Shown here: positions 8,263-16,026 of the stretch, piece by piece
Layout of the letters: each line of letters opens with the position of its first letter
How positions within the stretch are numbered: the stretch's first letter is position 1
Assembly (NCBI GenBank): GCA_041605955.1
Contig: JBFIXI010000026.1
Location: 1-50,919 of the forward strand
Reading direction: 5' to 3'
DNA from: JAHEJX01 sp041605955
GTDB taxonomy: Bacteria; Actinomycetota; Acidimicrobiia; Spongiisociales; UBA5794
DNA: 50,919 nucleotides
The notes under the pieces: model-generated
What the model saw: only the letters and a program-made list of their open reading frames with translations
What the model was told of the DNA's origin: nothing
The model's database searches: none
Translations under genes and position numbers: made by a program

Positions 8263-9150
8263 ATGGTGAACATAGGCTTCGTCTTCGGGCTCGCCGCTGC
8301 CATCTTCTTCTCATCGACGAGCATCCTCGTGCGGGTCGGGCAGCGCACCCGCCCTGACGATGACGGCGTCTTCATGACCGTTCTCGTCAATGTGGTGGCG
8401 CTCGGCGCGGTAGCCGCGCTGGTGAGCTGGCCGCAGTGGGATGGCGAGGCCATGGTCGCGTTTGTGGTCGCCGGGGTGATCGGAACCGTCGGGGGGCGCA
8501 CCGCGTTGCTGCGCGCCGTCCGCCTGATCGGTCCCAGCAGATCGAATGCATTCCTCACCGGTGCCCCGGTGGTCGCTGCAATCGGCGGGTGGCTGGCTCT
8601 GGACGAGACGCTGGGCCCCGTCGAGGTGCTCGGCGGCGCCATCGCCATCAGTGGGCTCCTTTGGCTGATCCAGGCCCGCTCGGGCGGCGTCGGGCCCGAC
8701 CGCAGCTCCGTTGCGCTGGGCTCCTACCTCATCGCCTCGGGAGCTCCGATCTCGTTCGGGATGGCCTTCGTGTTACGTAAGTGGGGACTGGAGCGCTTCC
8801 CCTCCGCGGTCGTCGGCGCCTTTGTCGGGGCGGCGGCGGCCTTTCTCGTCATCATGCTGATCGAGGCGGCCCGCCGGAACCTCACACGGCGCATCCGGTC
8901 GAACTTCGGCGATGTGTCGTGGTGGTTCGTCGCTGCTGGGGTGACCACATCACTGGCGTTGCTCACCCAGTTTCAGTCATTCACCTATCTGGAGGCGTGG
9001 GTCGTCGGCATCCTGCAGGGGACTCAGGCGATCTGGACCATCGCCCTCAGCCTCCTCTTCCTGAAAGGTGACGAACGGATCGATCTTCCCCTTGTCGGCA
9101 GCGTGCTGCTCGTGGTCGCCGGGGTGACCCTGATCAGCGTTCAGGGCTGA
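8263..9150 (+). CDS. EamA/DMT-superfamily permease
   Basis: A 295-residue membrane protein with ten predicted hydrophobic helices arranged as two EamA repeats; the first repeat ends near LLWLIQARSGG and the second begins at SYLIASGAPISFGMAF. The conserved end-of-repeat pattern LALDETLGPVEVLGGAIAIS is present in the first half, and FLKGDERIDLPLVGSVLLV in the second. Such proteins export metabolites or amino acids, but the substrate cannot be read. CGGAGG precedes the ATG at 8263, and a GTG one codon later is equally well placed. The open frame upstream to 8047 lies over the divergent SnoaL gene and is not coding. Confidence 0.88.
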   Translation: MVNIGFVFGLAAAIFFSSTSILVRVGQRTRPDDDGVFMTVLVNVVALGAVAALVSWPQWDGEAMVAFVVAGVIGTVGGRTALLRAVRLIGPSRSNAFLTGAPVVAAIGGWLALDETLGPVEVLGGAIAISGLLWLIQARSGGVGPDRSSVALGSYLIASGAPISFGMAFVLRKWGLERFPSAVVGAFVGAAAAFLVIMLIEAARRNLTRRIRSNFGDVSWWFVAAGVTTSLALLTQFQSFTYLEAWVVGILQGTQAIWTIALSLLFLKGDERIDLPLVGSVLLVVAGVTLISVQG

Positions 9151-9179
9151 CGCGACCGGCGATGGCGCACTATGACGGC

Positions 9180-10100
9180 TCAGAACCCGTCGGGTCGAAC
9201 GTCCTCGAGGGCCTGCCGGGCCATCGCGGCCGAGGCGTGTTCGAACTCGTCCCGCTTGTCCGGCTCGCTGTACACCAGGTCGCCGCACATCTCGAAGCCG
9301 CCCATGAGCCCCTTGACCGGGGAGTGGGTGAGACGCCGGTCGCGGGCGAACACGTGAACCACGGGAGCCGCTGCCGGGCCGGCGACGAGCACATTGACCC
9401 GATGGTTCTCCGGATCCGACGCCTCCCATGCTTCGATGGCGGCCACCGCCGCCGCGGCGTCACCCGCCGGAACAGGGAAACGGCGCAGCGCCATCGGGTA
9501 GGTGGACTCGGCGTCCGTGGCCAGCCCCTCCACGGGAAGGCGTTCCGATGTGATCTGGAAGTGCAGGTGCCACGGAATCGTTGCTCCGGCGTGCGCCGCG
9601 TTGTAGAGAACGCGGAACTCGCCACCGGTGCGCTGGTGGAGCTCCACCATGGCCGCCAGCACATCGGGAGAGAAATCCTGGTCGATGTGCTCGGCGGACA
9701 TGACCGTGTAGTGATTCAGCTCGATCCAGGCGAAGTTCGCCCCGGCGAGATAGTCCCGGCCGGCGAGCCGCAAGGGAATCAGCTCCTCCAGGGGATGGCA
9801 GGCGGCGATGTTCTCTCGGCATAGGAAACAGTGGCGTCCCGACGGATCACGCGGGTCGCGCAACAGTGCGTCCTCGTCACGATCGGGATTGAGGATCCCG
9901 CGTCCTTCCAGGGCCGCAGTGTCCGTGCGGAGCTCCCGGTGCGGCATCCAGCGAAACCGGAACACGACCCCCGAGATCTCGTCGCGGACGGCTCGTTCTT
10001 CGACGCCGGCCTTGTCCGGCAGTGCGAGCAGGAACCCAACGTCGGCCTGACGCTGCCAGGTTGCGGTCAGCAGCTCGGCGAGCTCGGCGCCATCGCTCAT
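9180..10100 (-). CDS. DUF4922 / HIT-superfamily nucleotide-sugar phosphorylase-like protein
   Basis: A 306-residue protein with CFLCRENIAA, FAWIELNHYTVMSAEH and IPWHLHFQITSE. The last is the HxHxQ active-site pattern of HIT-fold transferases and GDP-hexose phosphorylases. DUF4922 proteins are thought to act on nucleotide sugars, probably through a covalent His-nucleotide intermediate. It is coupled by ATGA to the glycosyltransferase upstream and is the last gene of a HAD phosphatase-GT4-DUF4922 operon, so it may set or recycle the sugar-nucleotide donor. The open frame to 10775 is only read-through of antisense sequence in the glycosyltransferase; the ATG at 10100 is the sensible start. Confidence 0.72.
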   Translation of the reverse strand: MSDGAELAELLTATWQRQADVGFLLALPDKAGVEERAVRDEISGVVFRFRWMPHRELRTDTAALEGRGILNPDRDEDALLRDPRDPSGRHCFLCRENIAACHPLEELIPLRLAGRDYLAGANFAWIELNHYTVMSAEHIDQDFSPDVLAAMVELHQRTGGEFRVLYNAAHAGATIPWHLHFQITSERLPVEGLATDAESTYPMALRRFPVPAGDAAAAVAAIEAWEASDPENHRVNVLVAGPAAAPVVHVFARDRRLTHSPVKGLMGGFEMCGDLVYSEPDKRDEFEHASAAMARQALEDVRPDGF

Positions 10101-11470
10101 TGCCGCTGGGGCGCCACACCGAGGCCTGTCAGCAGGTCCTGGGTTCGTCGCTCCCAGGTGAAGTAGGGCACCGTAATGTCGAGAGCCCGTTGCCCCATCG
10201 CGTTGCGCCGCTTGTCGTCGGTCAGCAACATCTCGAGGGCGGTGGCGAACCCGGCAACGTCGTCGGCCGGAACCACCACCCCTCCTTCGCCGACGAGCAG
10301 CTCGCGGGGGTCGGCACCGTTGGAGTACTGCACGCGCTCCGGTTCGTTGCCGACGAGGTACTCGACCACGAAGGGAACCAAGTCTGAAGAGACGACCGGC
10401 TTGGCGGTGGCTGCTGCCTCCTGGGCGCTCATGCCGAAACCCTCCATGACGGACGGGGTGCAATAGAGGCTGGTGATCGCGTACAGGCAAGGCAGCTGTT
10501 CCCACACCGAGCCGAGCGGAATCACATCTTTTTCGAGGTCGAGCTCTCGGATCAACGCGATCGCCTCGTCGTAGACCGCTCCCGCGGTTTCGTCGAGGGC
10601 GATCACCAGCGCAAGCCCGGGGATTCGCTCGCATGCCCGGGCGAATGCCCGGATCAGCACGTCCTTGCGTTTGGTGGCGTCGGTCCTGCTGATCTCCGTG
10701 ACGATGCGCCGTTGCCGCAGCTCGCCCGCGGTGTGCTGCGAGCGGGCGGCGAGGAAGTCCCAGATGGCGGCACACTCTTGGTCGCCATGGGGCCGGTAGC
10801 GGGATTCGTCGACGCAGGGAGGGAGGAAGTATTGCGGCGTGTAGCCGTATGCGTTGACGAAGGTGTCGCGGATGCTGCTGGAAGTGGCGACGGCACCATC
10901 CAGGCTGCCGAGCAAGTCCCGCTCGTGTTCGATGCGCTCATCGATCCGCAGGTTCTCCCAAGTAGAGGGATCCATGTTCTGTTTCTTCAGGGCGCCCAGT
11001 GAGTGTGGCACCCACACGTGGGGCACCTTCCTGGCGGCGCGCTCGTTGAGGGCGGCTCCCAGCATCCCGGCATCCCAATAGTGGGAGATGATCAGGTCCA
11101 CATCGTCGCGGTCGGCTGCCAGCCGGGCTTCGAGGTCGGCGACGAGCAGTGGGATCTGGTCGGCCATGTCCTCCTTGCGGACGAACTCAGGCGTGCCGTC
11201 TTCGAGATACATGATGCGGGCATGGCCGCTCGGGTGGTAGTGGACCCCCGTCTGTGGCAGTCCCGTGACCGGGTGGGAATACCCGCCCCGGTTCACGATC
11301 GTGACTCGGTAGCCCTGAGCAATCAGCGATTCGGTGAACTGATTGACGAAGACGTTCTGCCCCCCGGTGTCGGGCATTCCAGGGACGACGTTCCACTCGT
11401 GAACCCCGTGGTTGGTGATCATCAACACATGGGTCCGGCTCGTGTCACCGAATGTGGGCTCGCCGCTCAC
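10097..11470 (-). CDS. GT4 glycosyltransferase, sucrose-phosphate-synthase-like
   Basis: A 457-residue GT-B fold retaining transferase. The N-terminal lobe shows MITNHG and PGMPDTGGQNVFVNQF, the acceptor-site signature shared by sucrose synthase, sucrose-phosphate synthase and mannosylfructose-phosphate synthase. HVWVPHSLGALKKQ and the C-terminal PSVMEGFGMSAQE (the E-x7-E donor motif) follow. It likely joins a nucleotide sugar to a phosphorylated acceptor. GTG at 11470 is chosen because CCAGGAG lies five bases upstream; a GTG at 11503 has no such site. The gene starts 36 bases after the HAD phosphatase, the expected partner that would remove the phosphate. The exact disaccharide is not determined. 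Confidence 0.82.
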   Translation of the reverse strand: MSGEPTFGDTSRTHVLMITNHGVHEWNVVPGMPDTGGQNVFVNQFTESLIAQGYRVTIVNRGGYSHPVTGLPQTGVHYHPSGHARIMYLEDGTPEFVRKEDMADQIPLLVADLEARLAADRDDVDLIISHYWDAGMLGAALNERAARKVPHVWVPHSLGALKKQNMDPSTWENLRIDERIEHERDLLGSLDGAVATSSSIRDTFVNAYGYTPQYFLPPCVDESRYRPHGDQECAAIWDFLAARSQHTAGELRQRRIVTEISRTDATKRKDVLIRAFARACERIPGLALVIALDETAGAVYDEAIALIRELDLEKDVIPLGSVWEQLPCLYAITSLYCTPSVMEGFGMSAQEAAATAKPVVSSDLVPFVVEYLVGNEPERVQYSNGADPRELLVGEGGVVVPADDVAGFATALEMLLTDDKRRNAMGQRALDITVPYFTWERRTQDLLTGLGVAPQRQ

Positions 11471-11506
11471 AAAAACTCCTGGTCTGCTTGCCTCATGGAT
11501 CACTCG

Positions 11507-12253
11507 CTATATCGGACGGGTCGGCAGCCAGCCATAGTGTTCCAGACCCTCGCGGATTCCCGCCGCGTAGTCGGCGGCGGCGTGGTAGATGTGCGGCTCC
11601 CGCACCCGTCTCAGCTCTTCGGACGCGTTACCGACGGCGATGGACCGGAATCCGAGGTCGCGGCGCATCATGTCTAGGTCGTTTCCAGTATCCCCTGCCG
11701 TGATGACGTCGGCGGGGTCGACGTCGAGCGCGGCTGCCAACCAGCTCACGGCGCCTCCCTTGCCGGAGCGGTGCGGCAGCAGATCGAGGAACCTGCTTGC
11801 CGAGTAGACGACCTTGGCGTCGAGGCCACGGGCGGCGAGCTCGTCGTGGATCCGAGTGAGGGCGACCTCCGCGTTCTCTTCCAGGTAGTAGCTGCTCTTG
11901 AAAGGCGACTGCCACTCAGCCGGCTGCATCGTTACGGCCGGGATGTCGTGGAGGATCTCCTCGACCGCCGTCTTGTCCCAAGCGTCGGCGATGTGATGGC
12001 TCCACGAGTCGTCCAGCTCGTAGTTCGACTCGGTGTGCAACCAGATCTCGGTGCCCACCATGCAGATGCACGCGTCCGCCCGCCGCGCCACTTGGTGGTC
12101 CGCATAGAAGCCTTCGATGGAGGGAAGGTGCCGGCCCGTCGAGAAGACAACCAGGATGCCGGCGTCTTCGAGGTCGACCCACAGGTCCCTCATCGCGGTG
12201 TCGTCCCCGATGAAGGTGCCGTCGAGATCTGTGGCCAGTAGCCGCTGCGGCAA
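11507..12253 (-). CDS. HAD-family sugar-phosphate phosphatase (sucrose-phosphatase-like)
   Basis: A 248-residue Cof/S6PP-type HAD hydrolase. Motif I is LLATDLDGTFIG with both aspartates, motif II is VVFSTGRH, the Lys region is PHRSGKGGAVSWLA, and motif IV is ITAGDTGNDLDMM. A type IIB cap with a short alpha/beta insert lies between. It would remove phosphate from the product of the adjacent glycosyltransferase, pulling synthesis forward. The start is TTG at 12253, with ACGGAGG five bases before it; no in-frame ATG fits the family. It diverges from the invertase-like gene across 132 bases and heads the minus-strand operon. Confidence 0.85.
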   Translation of the reverse strand: MPQRLLATDLDGTFIGDDTAMRDLWVDLEDAGILVVFSTGRHLPSIEGFYADHQVARRADACICMVGTEIWLHTESNYELDDSWSHHIADAWDKTAVEEILHDIPAVTMQPAEWQSPFKSSYYLEENAEVALTRIHDELAARGLDAKVVYSASRFLDLLPHRSGKGGAVSWLAAALDVDPADVITAGDTGNDLDMMRRDLGFRSIAVGNASEELRRVREPHIYHAAADYAAGIREGLEHYGWLPTRPI

Positions 12254-12385
12254 TGCATCCTCCGTCCGTCTGCTCGGGCACGGAGCATGGTCGATCTGCG
12301 CCGATATCGGAAACGGGCTGTGGAGAGTTCTTGGTCGAAGCGGCTGGGTCGGCCATCCTGGGCGGATCACTGGAGGACGCGGCAG

Positions 12386-14173
12386 ATGACAGTACCGGCA
12401 CCGATGCCCAGCTCCCCGCAGAGCTTGCTGGCTCTCGACATCGACGCGCTGGGAGAGCCGAGCAGCGATGGCTGGCAGCGGTTGGGGGACCGGCTGGCGG
12501 GCGTGAGGTTGGGGACGGTGCTCGTCTACATCGGCGGCGCCGCCTTCGAGGGTCTCCCCGAACCCGACTACGTCGTCGGTCTGGAGACACGGTCGCTCAC
12601 GCGTATGCCGGCTGATGAACACGTCGCTGATTGGCCGCCACCGGGCGAGCCGGCCGACATCGCCGGAGCCGTTGCCCATCTCGCTGAGGCGCTGCTCGTC
12701 CCGCGGTCCGAAGCGTATTGTGTCGTGGGTGCCGACCGGTTGGTTCCCGACGCGGCGCAACGTCTGTTGGATGTGCCACGGCTGATAGTCATCGGGGGTG
12801 ACGAGGCCCCGGCACGCGGCGGCTGGGTTGCGGAGGCGGACGAAGACGCCATTATCGCCGCCCTCGAGGAGAGCCAGCTCCTCGGCCGGCCCACGGCCGC
12901 GGCAACCGACATCTGCGACGACGGGTACGCCGCCGCGCTCGACTCGCTGCGGCGCAATGTCGCCGACCTGGGGTTCACCGCGGCGTCGCTCCGGGACAAC
13001 CCGCTCGGACGGCACGATGCCAACTACGCCGCGGTCTGGGCGCGCGACGGGGTCATTACAGGGTTGTGGACGCTGTGCCTCAACGATCCCGACCTCATTG
13101 CAGCGTTCGAACGAACCTTGCGGGTGCTCGCCAAGCATCAGACGCCGGCCGGCCAGATTCCTTCCAACGTGCGGCTGGAAGGTGAAGAGCCGGATTACTC
13201 CGGCATTGGCGGAATCGCCAGCGTCGATGCGGTGATCTGGTTCGTGATCGGCGCCGCCCGGCTCGCCTTCTACACCGGGGATCGGGAGTTCGCGGAAGAG
13301 ATCCTCGCACCGGTCGAAAAAGCGATGGCGTGGCTGGCGGCCCACGATGCCAACAACGACGGGCTGATCGAGATCCCTGAATCATCCGACTGGATGGACA
13401 TCTTTCCCCGGTCGTACAACGTGCTCTACGACGAGGTGCTGTGGTGGCAGGCATGCCTCGATACCGCTGCCTTGCTGAACGCTCTCGGCCGAGACGGATC
13501 GGCCTGGCGAGCCCAGGGGGACCGGGTGCGCGGCGAGATCCTGCGCCAGTTCTGGCCCACCGGGGAACAACTCATGGACATTGCCGGCTCGCAGGGCGGC
13601 CGCTTCTCGGTTGGTGAGGCTTACTACCTGCTCTCCCAGATCACGCCATTCGACTACGGCTGGCGCTGCGACGTGTACGGCAACCTGCTCGCCGCGCTGG
13701 CAGGCCTGCTGGATGAACGCAAGCTCGACCGGCTGTTCACCTTCCTATGGGGCGTCGGCGTCAACAGCCCGTTCCCGGTGACCTGTCTATATCCGCCGAT
13801 CGCGTCGGGTGCCGACGACTGGAAGGACTACTTCCTCGTCAACTTCCTCAATTTGCCCGGCCACTATCACAACGGTGGGATCTGGCCCTTCATCGGAGGG
13901 CTGTGGGTGCGTTTCCTGGCTGCGGCGGGCCGGGTCGAGCTGGCCCACCGGGAGCTGACGGTCCTCGCCGAGTCGTGCCGGCAGGGCCTTCACGGCGAGT
14001 GGGAGTTCAACGAATGGCTCCACGGGCAGACCGGTCGACCTATGGGCAAGGCTCACCAAGCATGGAGCGCGGCGTCATATGTTCACGCGTATCTGACGCT
14101 GCACGGCGACGCCAATCCGCAGGTCTTCCCTCCGTTGGATCCGGCGAAGTTCGGTTCGGATGCTGGGCCCTAG
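12386..14173 (+). CDS. GH100-type invertase / amylo-alpha-1,6-glucosidase-like protein with degenerate HAD-like N-terminal domain
   Basis: A 595-residue protein. Residues about 190-570 form an (alpha/alpha)6-barrel glycosidase with YAAVWARDGVITGLW, ESSDWMDIFPRS (a likely acid/base Asp), LNLPGHYHNGGIWPFIGGLW and EWEFNEWLHG, motifs shared by neutral/alkaline invertases and glycogen-debranching glucosidases. Residues about 10-170 look like a shrunken sucrose-phosphatase domain: LLALDIDAL at motif I, then VLVYIGGAA where active HADs have a Ser/Thr, with no clear motif IV. With sucrose-type synthesis genes on both sides, sucrose or a related disaccharide is the likely substrate. GGAGG lies nine bases before the ATG at 12386. 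It converges, with a 4-base overlap, on the synthase gene. Confidence 0.72.
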   Translation: MTVPAPMPSSPQSLLALDIDALGEPSSDGWQRLGDRLAGVRLGTVLVYIGGAAFEGLPEPDYVVGLETRSLTRMPADEHVADWPPPGEPADIAGAVAHLAEALLVPRSEAYCVVGADRLVPDAAQRLLDVPRLIVIGGDEAPARGGWVAEADEDAIIAALEESQLLGRPTAAATDICDDGYAAALDSLRRNVADLGFTAASLRDNPLGRHDANYAAVWARDGVITGLWTLCLNDPDLIAAFERTLRVLAKHQTPAGQIPSNVRLEGEEPDYSGIGGIASVDAVIWFVIGAARLAFYTGDREFAEEILAPVEKAMAWLAAHDANNDGLIEIPESSDWMDIFPRSYNVLYDEVLWWQACLDTAALLNALGRDGSAWRAQGDRVRGEILRQFWPTGEQLMDIAGSQGGRFSVGEAYYLLSQITPFDYGWRCDVYGNLLAALAGLLDERKLDRLFTFLWGVGVNSPFPVTCLYPPIASGADDWKDYFLVNFLNLPGHYHNGGIWPFIGGLWVRFLAAAGRVELAHRELTVLAESCRQGLHGEWEFNEWLHGQTGRPMGKAHQAWSAASYVHAYLTLHGDANPQVFPPLDPAKFGSDAGP

Positions 14174-15477
14174 GCAGGGAGCTCGGCGAGGTCGCGGTCG
14201 TGGATGCCGCGAGCCCGATCGAAGACTACGAGGGTGCGGCGCGCGATACCCCGCCAGCCAAACATGCGGCGAGCGAAGCGGGCGCCGGCGATCGACAGCC
14301 GCTGGTGGAGCGCCGGGTAGCGCAATGCCATCGACAGCATCACGGCGTACTCCCGGGGTCGCTTCGGGTCGGCAAACAAAGCGTGGGAGCCGAAGTCGAA
14401 CATCTCCTCGAGGCCGCCGTGAACCGTCACCACGCACGGGGTTCCGCAGGCCATCGCCTCGACGGCCGTCATGCCGAAGGGCTCGTAGCGGGAGGGAAGG
14501 GCGAAGACGGGGGCGGCGCGGTAGTAATCGGCCATGTCGTTGTCCGTCACGTAGCCGAGCCAAATGACTTCCTCGGCGACCCCGAGCTCGGCGGCCAATG
14601 CCTGCCACTTCTCGATCTTGCGCTGGTCCGCCTTGGAGTCGGCGCCCACCGCCAGCTGAAGACGGGCGTCGGGCACCATCTCCCGCAGTTCCGGCAACGC
14701 GCGGATCAGCAGGTCATATCCCTTGTTGGCTGCCGCCCTGCCAACCGTGTAGACGTCATGCTTGCGGAACCCGAATCTGCGGCGCAGGGCACGCGCCTGG
14801 CTCGTTGTGACCGGGGTGTACCGGCCCTCGTCGATGCCGGGCGGGATCATCGCTATATGGTCTGCGGGTACGTCGTAGTCCTTACTGAGGATCTCAACCT
14901 GCTGGTTGGTGGTGGCGATTACGTAATCGCATCGGCGATAGGTGAGGAACTCCTTGCGGATGCGCTCTTCGAAGCGGTAATCCGACTCGACCTGTTGTGA
15001 GTCGCCCCGCATGTCTTGGCGCTTCCATGTGCCGAGTGAATGCGGTGTATGGACGTGGGCGATGTTCATCTCCTCGGCGATCCGTTGTCCGGCATAGCCG
15101 GCATCCCAGTAGTGGGAGTTGATCACGTCGTAGGGGGCACGCCTATCGGGGAACATGTCGCAGAAGCGGAGCACGAACTCGTCGAGGTGGTCGTGCATGT
15201 CTTCCTTGCGGACGAAATCGGGGCCGCCGAAGGGAATCCGCCAGACGCGCAGATCGTGGCCCATATCGTCGAACTCCGGTTGATCTGCGAAGCGGCGGGT
15301 GACGATGTCGACTGCGTAACCCAACGCCCGGAACTGCTTGGCGAGCTCGAGAACGAAGACCACCTGGCCGCCGGTGTCGGGGAGGCCGAGCTCCGGTTCC
15401 GCGGCGACATAGCCGTGGAGGGACAGCATGAGAATTCGAGGCAAAGGCGCAGCGTTCGGCGCCGACATCGTGGTCAT
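14170..15477 (-). CDS. Sucrose-phosphate synthase-like GT4 glycosyltransferase
   Basis: A 435-residue GT-B transferase of the SPS family without an N-terminal regulatory region. Signatures are LMLSLHGYVAAEP, LGLPDTGGQVVFVLEL, NSHYWDAGYAG, HTPHSLGTWKRQ, TVGRAAANKGYD and PSRYEPFGMTAVE (the E-x7-E donor motif). It would transfer glucose from UDP- or ADP-glucose to fructose-6-phosphate. AGGAG sits six bases before the ATG at 15477; the open frame upstream adds 38 residues that include a duplicated five-residue unit and is probably leader. The matching phosphatase could be the HAD enzyme in the neighbouring operon. Mannosylfructose-phosphate synthase is the main alternative. Confidence 0.82.
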   Translation of the reverse strand: MTTMSAPNAAPLPRILMLSLHGYVAAEPELGLPDTGGQVVFVLELAKQFRALGYAVDIVTRRFADQPEFDDMGHDLRVWRIPFGGPDFVRKEDMHDHLDEFVLRFCDMFPDRRAPYDVINSHYWDAGYAGQRIAEEMNIAHVHTPHSLGTWKRQDMRGDSQQVESDYRFEERIRKEFLTYRRCDYVIATTNQQVEILSKDYDVPADHIAMIPPGIDEGRYTPVTTSQARALRRRFGFRKHDVYTVGRAAANKGYDLLIRALPELREMVPDARLQLAVGADSKADQRKIEKWQALAAELGVAEEVIWLGYVTDNDMADYYRAAPVFALPSRYEPFGMTAVEAMACGTPCVVTVHGGLEEMFDFGSHALFADPKRPREYAVMLSMALRYPALHQRLSIAGARFARRMFGWRGIARRTLVVFDRARGIHDRDLAELPA

Positions 15478-15505
15478 TGATAACTCCTGGCCGCGCTCAG
15501 AGTGC

Positions 15506-15535
15506 GGCGATTGTTGGTGGGGCGATTGTTGATGG
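15506..15535. repeat. Tandem duplication of a 15-bp unit in the synthase leader
   Basis: Two head-to-tail copies of GGCGATTGTTGxTGG (15506-15520 and 15521-15535) with one difference, lying 29-58 bases upstream of the synthase ATG. If translated from the upstream frame it would give a repeated five-residue unit. Function unknown. Confidence 0.6.
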
Positions 15536-15793
15536 CGGAGTGTGGGAACCCTGGCGGTGCGAGGTGGCGAAGATTGCGCCGCCGGCCGCACCTTCGGCGC
15601 ATTGGGTCGCCGGGCGGCTCGATGTGAACCGTTGCACCATACGGAATCTGCCGATCGGAGGTCCCCACTCGTGGTCGTTCGTTCCGGGTACCCACCATAA
15701 CGGACGCGGGGGCTGGTCCGGTCGAGCGAGGTGCCTCGGCCGAACTGTGGGGCGCCGCAACTGCCGCAGATCCTCTGCCCTCTTGCACGAAAG

Positions 15794-15836
15794 CTTTATA
15801 AGTTTTATATTAAGTTATTGGGAGACACTGCCGAAG
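15794..15836 (+). promoter_or_regulatory. AT-rich promoter/operator element, copy 1
   Basis: CTTTATA, then AGTTTTATATTA, then AG (15794-15814), then 13 bases, then CTGCCGAAG (15828-15836), then 8 bases to the ATG of a micro-ORF at 15845. The same arrangement is found on the minus strand at 18147-18191. TATATT at 15806-15811 would serve as a -10 box. In this very GC-rich DNA the conserved AT-rich block and its fixed distance to the start codon are unlikely to be chance. Confidence 0.7.
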
Positions 15837-15844
15837 GGATTCAC

Positions 15845-15898
15845 ATGACGAAGACCGCCCCGGCCTCCGGGATCACCTCGGGGGAGCGCAGCCGATGA
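15845..15898 (+). CDS. Micro-ORF, 17-residue leader peptide candidate
   Basis: ATG at 15845 to TGA at 15896-15898 encodes MTKTAPASGITSGERSR. GAAGGGA lies five bases upstream, and the start is exactly 30 bases after the AT-rich element, the same distance as between the sister element and the response-regulator start at 18138. Its TGA overlaps the ATG of the next micro-ORF (ATGA). No family is recognised. It may be a leader peptide or simply the landing site that starts a coupled cistron series. Confidence 0.45.
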   Translation: MTKTAPASGITSGERSR

Positions 15899-16026
15899 GC
15901 CCGGTCTGCCAGTCGTCGCCTATGGGCCCGAGACGCGCCCGAACTCCCGATGGATGGCATGAATCGGCCGCCGGGCGCGTCTCGGCTGCCCCAGCGCGCA
16001 TCGCCCTTCCCGAGGTGGCGCTGTGA
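15895..16026 (+). CDS. Micro-ORF, 43 residues, coupled to the REC-PAS-kinase gene
   Basis: ATG at 15895 to TGA at 16024-16026. Both ends are coupled: ATGA overlap with the 17-residue ORF and GTGA overlap with the kinase start at 16023. The peptide is Arg/Ala/Pro-rich, begins MSPVCQSSPMGPRRARTP, and contains no membrane segment or known motif. A 14-bp inverted repeat lies inside it, so a ribosome translating it would open that hairpin. This fits a translational coupling or attenuation leader better than a functional protein, but it could be either. Confidence 0.4.
   Translation: MSPVCQSSPMGPRRARTPDGWHESAAGRVSAAPARIALPEVAL
15928..15985 (+). promoter_or_regulatory. Large hairpin, candidate attenuator
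   Basis: CCGAGACGCGCCCG (15928-15941) and CGGGCGCGTCTCGG (15972-15985) are perfect 14-bp inverted copies around a 30-base loop. The loop itself can form a 5-bp inner stem, CCGAT (15947-15951) with ATCGG (15963-15967). No T-run follows. It sits 37 bases upstream of the kinase GTG and within the second micro-ORF. Confidence 0.6.

Larger units (their letters stand above)
15478..15844. other. 367-base intergenic region between the synthase and the signalling region
   Basis: No gene is supported here. It holds the 15-bp tandem duplication near the synthase start, an unremarkable GC-rich middle, and the AT-rich promoter-like element at 15794-15836. Short frames in both directions have no recognisable motif. 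Confidence 0.6.

Noticed and set aside
9180..10775. 531-residue minus-strand frame
   Set aside because: The first 225 residues lie within the glycosyltransferase gene in another frame; the DUF4922 domain starts at the coupled ATG at 10100.
11507..13345. 612-residue minus-strand frame that would extend the HAD phosphatase upstream
   Set aside because: The extra part is antisense to the invertase-like gene and has no homology-like motifs; a TTG with a strong ribosome binding site starts the real gene.
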